A program made the translations under genes and the position numbers. From Gigantopelta aegis (Eukaryota; Mollusca; Gastropoda; Neomphalida; Peltospiridae), in contig NC_054704.1 in assembly GCF_016097555.1 (NCBI RefSeq), positions 76,619,638 through 76,683,637 of the forward strand: a DNA stretch of 64,000 nucleotides, in the 5' to 3' direction. The notes beneath the pieces are model-generated. The model was not told where the DNA came from, did no database searches, and saw only the letters and a list, made by a program, of their open reading frames with translations. Shown here piece after piece: positions 59,570 through 64,000 of this stretch; the stretch's first letter is position 1; each line of letters opens with the position of its first letter.

Positions 59570-59945
59570 GGTGTAAAGTGCTCGTCTGATGCGCAATTGT
59601 TCTAGGACTGATGCGGGAATGCGGGAACTTTTTGACGTGCCCCTATTCAACTTAGGTTCGGGCACGCCCACCCCTGATTTGGCCTCTGACATAGCCAGTA
59701 ATCAACTCCGGGGCGGGATCTCCGTCAGTGGGTCCATTGGGCTATTTCTGGTTTCAGCCAATGCACCACGACTAGCTGGTACATTAAAGACCGTGGTATG
59801 TGCTATCCTGTATGGTGCATATAAAGATCTCTTCCTACTAATGGAAACATATAGCGGGTTTCCTCTTTAAGACTATTTGTCAGAATTACCAAATGTTTAA
59901 TAAATCAATGTGCTCTAGGGGTTTCGTTAAACACAAGAAACTTTC
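59570..59945 (+). mobile_element. SINE with a disturbed head, next to the eIF3e start
   Basis: GTAAAGTGCTCGTCTGATGC and then, after about 100 unrelated bases, CCGTCAGTGGGTCCATTGGG, GGTATGTGCTATCCTGTATG and AATGTGCTCTAGGGGTTTCG. A foreign piece separates the head from the body. It ends about 75 bases before the eIF3e ATG. Confidence 0.75.
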
Positions 59946-59950
59946 TCTAT
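59936..59950 (+). promoter_or_regulatory. Pyrimidine run that could serve as a 5' TOP for eIF3e
   Basis: CTTTCTCT lies about 75 bases before the eIF3e ATG. Mammalian eIF3e mRNA belongs to the TOP class, which starts with C and a pyrimidine run and is controlled by mTOR and LARP1. Here the run coincides with the end of the SINE tail (GTTAAACACAAGAAACTTTC), so the promoter edge may be SINE-derived. This is inference; no start-site data are available. Confidence 0.25.
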
Positions 59951-59982
59951 CGTATTAAATAAGGTTCACCGGTGCTCCGAAG

Positions 59983-60036
59983 ATGAAGTGGAAGTCGTTT
60001 GCACTAACCAACCAACGATGGCGGAGTTTGATTTGA
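59983..60036 (+). other. Possible upstream ORF overlapping the eIF3e start
   Basis: An ATG at 59983 opens 17 codons plus a TGA in a different frame from eIF3e and overlaps its first 19 bases. It matters only if the transcript starts upstream of 59983, which cannot be told from sequence. Its context (GAAGATGA) is fair. Confidence 0.35.
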
Positions 60037-60107
60037 CCACGCGTATGGGTCAATATTTAGACCGCCATTTAGTGTTCCCTTTGCTTGAATTTTTATCTGT
60101 GAGACAG
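60018..60107 (+). CDS. EIF3E: Eukaryotic translation initiation factor 3 subunit E, first coding exon only
   Basis: An ATG at 60018 opens 30 codons that end at a GT donor (CAGgtaata at 60108). The peptide begins [20 protein letters not shown] and continues [10 protein letters not shown], nearly the same as the N terminus of animal eIF3e ([20 protein letters not shown] in human). eIF3e is a PCI-domain subunit of the eIF3 complex that recruits mRNA and eIF4G to the 40S ribosome. The exon ends in phase 0. I looked for the next exon (expected to begin like EIYNEKELLQGKLDLL) up to 64000 and did not find it, so intron 1 is at least 3.9 kb and holds several transposons. The gene is head-to-head with RNF146, about 3.1 kb apart. 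The exon is too short for an ORF scan, but the match is unmistakable. A SINE ends about 75 bases before the ATG. Confidence 0.93.
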
Positions 60108-60333
60108 GTAATACATCTATGATGTGCTTGGGTTAAAATGTGGCTTTTATAAAACATCTAAAATGTCCTCAATGTGTTAAAGCATACATCCATATCGCCA
60201 TTATCGGCATGCTTGTCACTTCCGGTTCGTTCTTGGTTCATTAAAGTAGCCCGAGTACTCGTTCGTTGGAGAGCTGAACAAACATTTCAACATTTATAAT
60301 CTCTTTAACAAAAACGTAATACATAGAGGCTAT

Positions 60334-60491
60334 TTCATGGGTTTTTTCGAATACGATTTTTATGTCAATGAGTGATCATCTGTGATGTGTGAAAACCATA
60401 TTTTCACGAATTGCGAAGCAATGAGTGAAAATATGGTTTTCACACATCACGAGTTGACATAAAAATCGTATTCAGAAAAACACCATGAAAT
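60334..60491. repeat. Large palindrome in eIF3e intron 1
   Basis: TTCATGGGTTTTTTCGAATA...CGATTTTTATGTCAA and GTGATGTGTGAAAACCATAT...TTTTCAC mirror GTGAAAATATGGTTTTCACA...CATCAC and TTGACATAAAAATCGTATTC...CATGAAA. Arms of about 70 bp with a short loop. Confidence 0.82.
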
Positions 60492-60717
60492 GGTTTATTT
60501 ATTATATACATATTTCCTAATTTTTGACAATATCTTTCGCTCTTTGGTAATATCTTTAACTTATCTTATCGAAAACACGTAACGTCATTATATATTTCTT
60601 CCTATGGAACTTTGCCAGAAAATTTACTTTACCATAGACTTTTAAAAAGAAATTTGATTAAAATTTATCTTTATTAACATTTATTTAACAATAGGAGAAG
60701 CCATGTGTTTAGGGAAG

Positions 60718-60725
60718 TGACGTCA
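60718..60725. promoter_or_regulatory. TGACGTCA palindrome in copy B, left end
   Basis: See 51428; about 0.6 kb inside eIF3e intron 1. Confidence 0.5.
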
Positions 60726-60929
60726 CGTATCAGCATGTGCGCGCATCTGGTAGGCAGAAGTCTATCATAATGGCCATTAGTAACAAAGCGAACTAGCGTA
60801 GCGTGAATAGCAAAGAATGGCCAAAATGTGCTTAAATTACCGCTTGTAGCACGAGAACGCTATTCTACATGGCTCCTGTATGGAGGAGATACATGTACTC
60901 TTTCATCAGTATACCATTCATCAAAACTA

Positions 60930-62311
60930 CCGTATATCTTCGCCTATAAGTCGAATTTTTTTCACCCAAAAATTATTTTATAACTTGGGGGGGTCGACTT
61001 ATAAGAGGGTAAAAAATTTCACCCAAAAATATTACCGTTTTGGGGATTATTTTACAAGTTTTATTGTTGAAGTATGCTACCGGCCTTGGTGGCGTCGTGG
61101 CAGGCCATCGGTCTACAGGCTGGTAGGTACTGGGTTCGGATCCCAGTCGAGGCATGGGATTTTTAATCGATATACCGACTCCAAACCCGGAGTGAGTGCT
61201 CCGCAAGGCTCAATGGGTAGGTGTAAACCACTTGCACCGACCAGTGATCCATAACTGGTTCAACAAAGGCCATGGTTTGTGCTATCCTGCCTGTGGGAAG
61301 CGCAAATAAAAGATCCCTTGCTGCCTGTCGTAAAAAGAGTAGCCTATGTGGCGACAGCGGGTTTCCTCTAAAAACAGTGTCAGAATGACCATATGTTTGA
61401 CGTCCAATAGCCGATGATAAGATAAAAAATCAATGTGCTCTAGCGGCGTCGTTAAATAAAACAAACGTTTTTTTTTTTTTTGAAGTATGCCCTGTATTTA
61501 TACTCAAATATGTTAATTTGACACATTTATTTTTTTATAACCTTTTTTTTTTGGCATTATAATGGTTTTGGTTATTTGAAAAGGCGTGCGATCTCACTCA
61601 CATGTCAAGACAACAGTCCACTTAGTTAAAATAACAGTCATCACTAATATCAAAAATGTAAACAGTACTAACTACCTGTTGCCTGAGTTTATTTTGAAAT
61701 CTGGTCACTGGCATTAATGGTTGTTCAAACAATGTTTTGTCAGTGATTAACTTCATGAATGTTACTGCGCTTTCCCTTAAAATAGACTGATCTCTGCAGT
61801 TCACTAGAGCAATAGGGACACACATCATTTGGTACAAAAACCAGTGTACTTTCCAGAGTTATCCTCCTTACATGTATTAATATGGCGGCAAAACGTGATT
61901 AACCGATGATACATGTACTTTCAGTTTTATCGTAGTGATCTGTTGTCGGTGTTTACAAATAAAGTTGTTGTCTTTGCACAAAACCATGCTGTACAGTGCC
62001 ATACAGTAACAGCAGTTAAACAGCTTTCACTCTCTACTAAGGGAATATTTCGTTTTGATGCTATGTAGTTTGATTGGAATATTATTGCGATGTACAAAAC
62101 ATGAAAAACGAAGTTTGTAAAATAATTTTCTTTTGTTCAGATATTGTACATTATTGTTCTCATGTGCTGAAAATAAGAAATACTTCACTATTTATACGTT
62201 GTTTTTCATGGGTCGACTTATAAACGGGTCAATAAAAAACATAAGTTTTCAGGGCTTGAAATTAGGGACTCGACTTATAGCCGAGATCGACTTACAGGCG
62301 AAGATATACAG
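60930..62311. mobile_element. TA-inserted inverted-repeat element nested in copy B
   Basis: The left end CCGTATATCTTCGCCTATAA and the right end, reverse-complemented CTGTATATCTTCGCCTGTAA, form a terminal repeat that continues AGTCGA, with further AAGTCGAC/GTCGACTTATA motifs just inside. TA flanks both sides (60928-60929 and 62312-62313). Copy A has the uninterrupted site (AGACTAGTTTTGATG, near 51550), proving insertion at TA. A SINE at 61078-61481 lies inside. No transposase is recognised. Confidence 0.85.
61078..61481 (+). mobile_element. tRNA-derived SINE, full length, with target duplication
   Basis: The head GGCCTTGGTGGCGTCGTGG has tRNA-like A and B boxes (box B GGGTTCGGATCCC) for RNA polymerase III; the tail ends GTCGTTAAATAAAACAAACG plus a T run. 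GAAGTATGC lies on both sides (61069-61077 and 61482-61490). It sits in the nested element, so it is the youngest layer there. Confidence 0.92.
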
Positions 62312-62430
62312 TAGTCTACACTGATTTAATTGACGGAAAAACATTCGATTGTTCATTACAACTAATGCCAGTATTGTCAACTGGTTTCTTGCCTACCAGC
62401 GCTCACACGGTACCACGTGATCAAAACATG

Positions 62431-62438
62431 TGACGTCA
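62431..62438. promoter_or_regulatory. TGACGTCA palindrome in copy B, right end
   Basis: See 51428; a CACGTG-containing stretch (ACCACGTGATC) lies 10 bases to the left, as in copy A. Confidence 0.5.
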
Positions 62439-62455
62439 CCGTGGCTTCTCCTATA

Positions 62456-63383
62456 CTGCGGTGCAAACATACCTGACAAAGCGATCTTCTAGAAACTCCC
62501 ACAAAAACAAAACGAGTCGAACGCCGTTAAATTCTTACACTTACACTCGATGACACTACAATGTGTCATCATTATTTAGCTTCGTATTCAATTTGTTTTA
62601 TATATTTTATCGTAATTGCACTTCGTATCCCGTTTTTATAGGTACAGTTGTTTAAATTACGTTTTTTATTTTTCATATACGATCATATGCATTGGTAATC
62701 ATCAAATTTAAATACGAAGAACCGAGACAAAGGGAGATAATTTAATCATGCACTTTTACAAAAAAGTAAATACGACTTCTATATTTTCACTGTAGCTAAA
62801 ATACAGTGAAAATATGACTTTTCACCGGATATGACTTTTATGGTTTCCGTAGATCTATATATTTCATTGCTATGTATATAATAAATATGACTAGCCAAAG
62901 TTTCTTTGAGGGCTAGTGATTGTCTCAAACACTGAGTTACAGTGAGTAAGCGAGTTAAATACCTTCTCAATGATAATTTTCAAGTTTATTGATGTCAAAT
63001 ATTTTACATATTAATCATTAATACATACACTACAATATTTTAGTTAAGTACACAGTGTTCTTGCTGGGTGAAAATTAAAGGAGGCGGCTGCATGACCTCC
63101 CCCTCCCCCCAAAAAACCCAACCCCTGAAAAGCAAAATGAAAATGAAATCTTGATTACCATATATTGTTGTGTTGGTAAACTTTGTCGAAAAACCTACAC
63201 CTTATTTTGGCCCTCAGTATTTGGTATGTACAAAGAAGCTGACTTATCTTTTAAGTTTTCTGTATGATTAGTGGAACTGGAGATATTGTCAGTCTGACAT
63301 TCATGGGCATTCATTTTGCTGAACTGATCAAAGTTTTAATTTATTTTAAATTCAAGATATCTGAAAAACAATAAAGATTTTTT
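62456..63383. other. eIF3e intron 1, no gene seen
   Basis: A small hairpin ATATTTTCACTGTA / TACAGTGAAAATAT lies at 62780-62817. Exon 2 of eIF3e was searched for and not seen. Confidence 0.45.
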
Positions 63384-63762
63384 TTAAAGGGACAGACCCT
63401 AGTTTTTAAACACAAAGGCATATTTTCCACCTAGAGCCTAGATTTAACCGGTAAAAATGGACACTAAGTTTGATTAATTTACAAACCAGTAACAAATTTG
63501 TATACAACGGAATGAAACAAGAGTGTGACATTGAAATACCTTTAAAAATAGACTAAAATGCCTTACACATGTGTTTTTAAAAAATATGAAAAATGCATTT
63601 TGTGGTATTAGAAGCACCAGGATGACCGGAAGCACTTCGGTTGTACGGAAATGGATAATCTAGACAATAAAATTTACATAATTTTTGATTTTAGTGATCA
63701 TAAATGGCTCTAATAGTGAAAAATATGCCTTAGTGTTTAAAAACTAGGGTATGTCCCTGTAA
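63384..63762. mobile_element. TTAA-type inverted-repeat element, copy 4
   Basis: TTAAAGGGACAGACCCTAGT at the left and ACTAGGGTATGTCCCTGTAA at the right, the best-matched ends of the four copies. The inner block AAAATGCATTTTGTGGTATT is in the same orientation as in copy 1. Confidence 0.88.
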
Positions 63763-64000
63763 AGTGATTCCCTAATGTGGGATAACATTTTTTAGTTCTT
63801 TTTATTTCCATCTTCATCAAATGAATCAATCATATTGATATCGCCAGCTGATAAAAAGTACTTTCGTTTTGGTAAAGCAGTGTATATATTATTTGGACCC
63901 AAAATAAATGATTTTATCAGGGTGTGCACTTCATGGTTGCCCGATTGCCCATGGCGAGTCAAAATAGCGTCAAAAGTCAAAAACTTATCACGTGTTGCCT

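Larger units (their letters stand above)
60691..62455. mobile_element. Short relative of the GGAGAAGCC element (copy B), in eIF3e intron 1
   Basis: The left end ATAGGAGAAGCCATGTGTTT matches the right end of copy A, and the right end matches the left end of copy A, so B is in the opposite orientation. Without a nested element (60930-62311) it would be about 380 bp, an internally shortened derivative. The left block runs to about 60900 and the right block begins at 62314. Confidence 0.8.

Noticed and set aside
61622-61837. 71-codon minus-strand frame inside the nested element
   Set aside because: No transposase motif or other family resemblance; kept only as an unknown part of the element.

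Overview
The window looks like nuclear DNA of a marine mollusc, most likely a gastropod. The exons are short and intron-split, the background is AT-rich, and the sequence is crowded with tRNA-derived SINEs, small inverted-repeat elements, microsatellites and Tc1/mariner transposons. The species call is inference; the four host genes are clear animal orthologues or families.

Layout. (1) 1539-17235, + strand: the last eight visible exons of a DEP-DUF547 protein whose 5' exons lie before the window. (2) 24201-32367, + strand: a complete eight-exon AGPAT5-type lysophosphatidic acid acyltransferase of 366 residues. (3) 49609-56942, - strand: a complete two-exon RNF146 (RING plus WWE) E3 ubiquitin ligase of 360 residues with a 6.25 kb intron. 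(4) 60018-60107, + strand: the first coding exon of eIF3e, head-to-head with RNF146; its other exons were not found and probably lie beyond 64000. I see no functional link among the four genes; they are an ordinary animal neighbourhood.

The accessory material is what stands out. Between AGPAT5 and RNF146 (about 17 kb without a host gene) lies a 5.8 kb inverted pair (36618-42424). Its two long arms carry decayed copies of the same transposon-type gene, with an open Tc1-like transposase in the centre. The RNF146 intron holds a 4.6 kb element (51411-56005) with ends reading GGAGAAGCC, and that element is itself invaded by a Tc1-like transposon with matching ends and an open DD34E transposase. 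A short relative of the 4.6 kb element lies at 60691-62455 and was invaded by a different element at a TA. The uninterrupted site can be read in the first copy, so insertion and target duplication can be shown inside this window.

Other points. The start of AGPAT5 exon 7 is preceded by tandem copies of its own splice acceptor. A 41-bp satellite of about 19 units fills part of AGPAT5 intron 6. About two dozen SINE copies are present, three with clear target-site duplications. One SINE ends about 75 bases before the eIF3e start codon. Coordinates of repeat edges are by eye and may be off by some bases.
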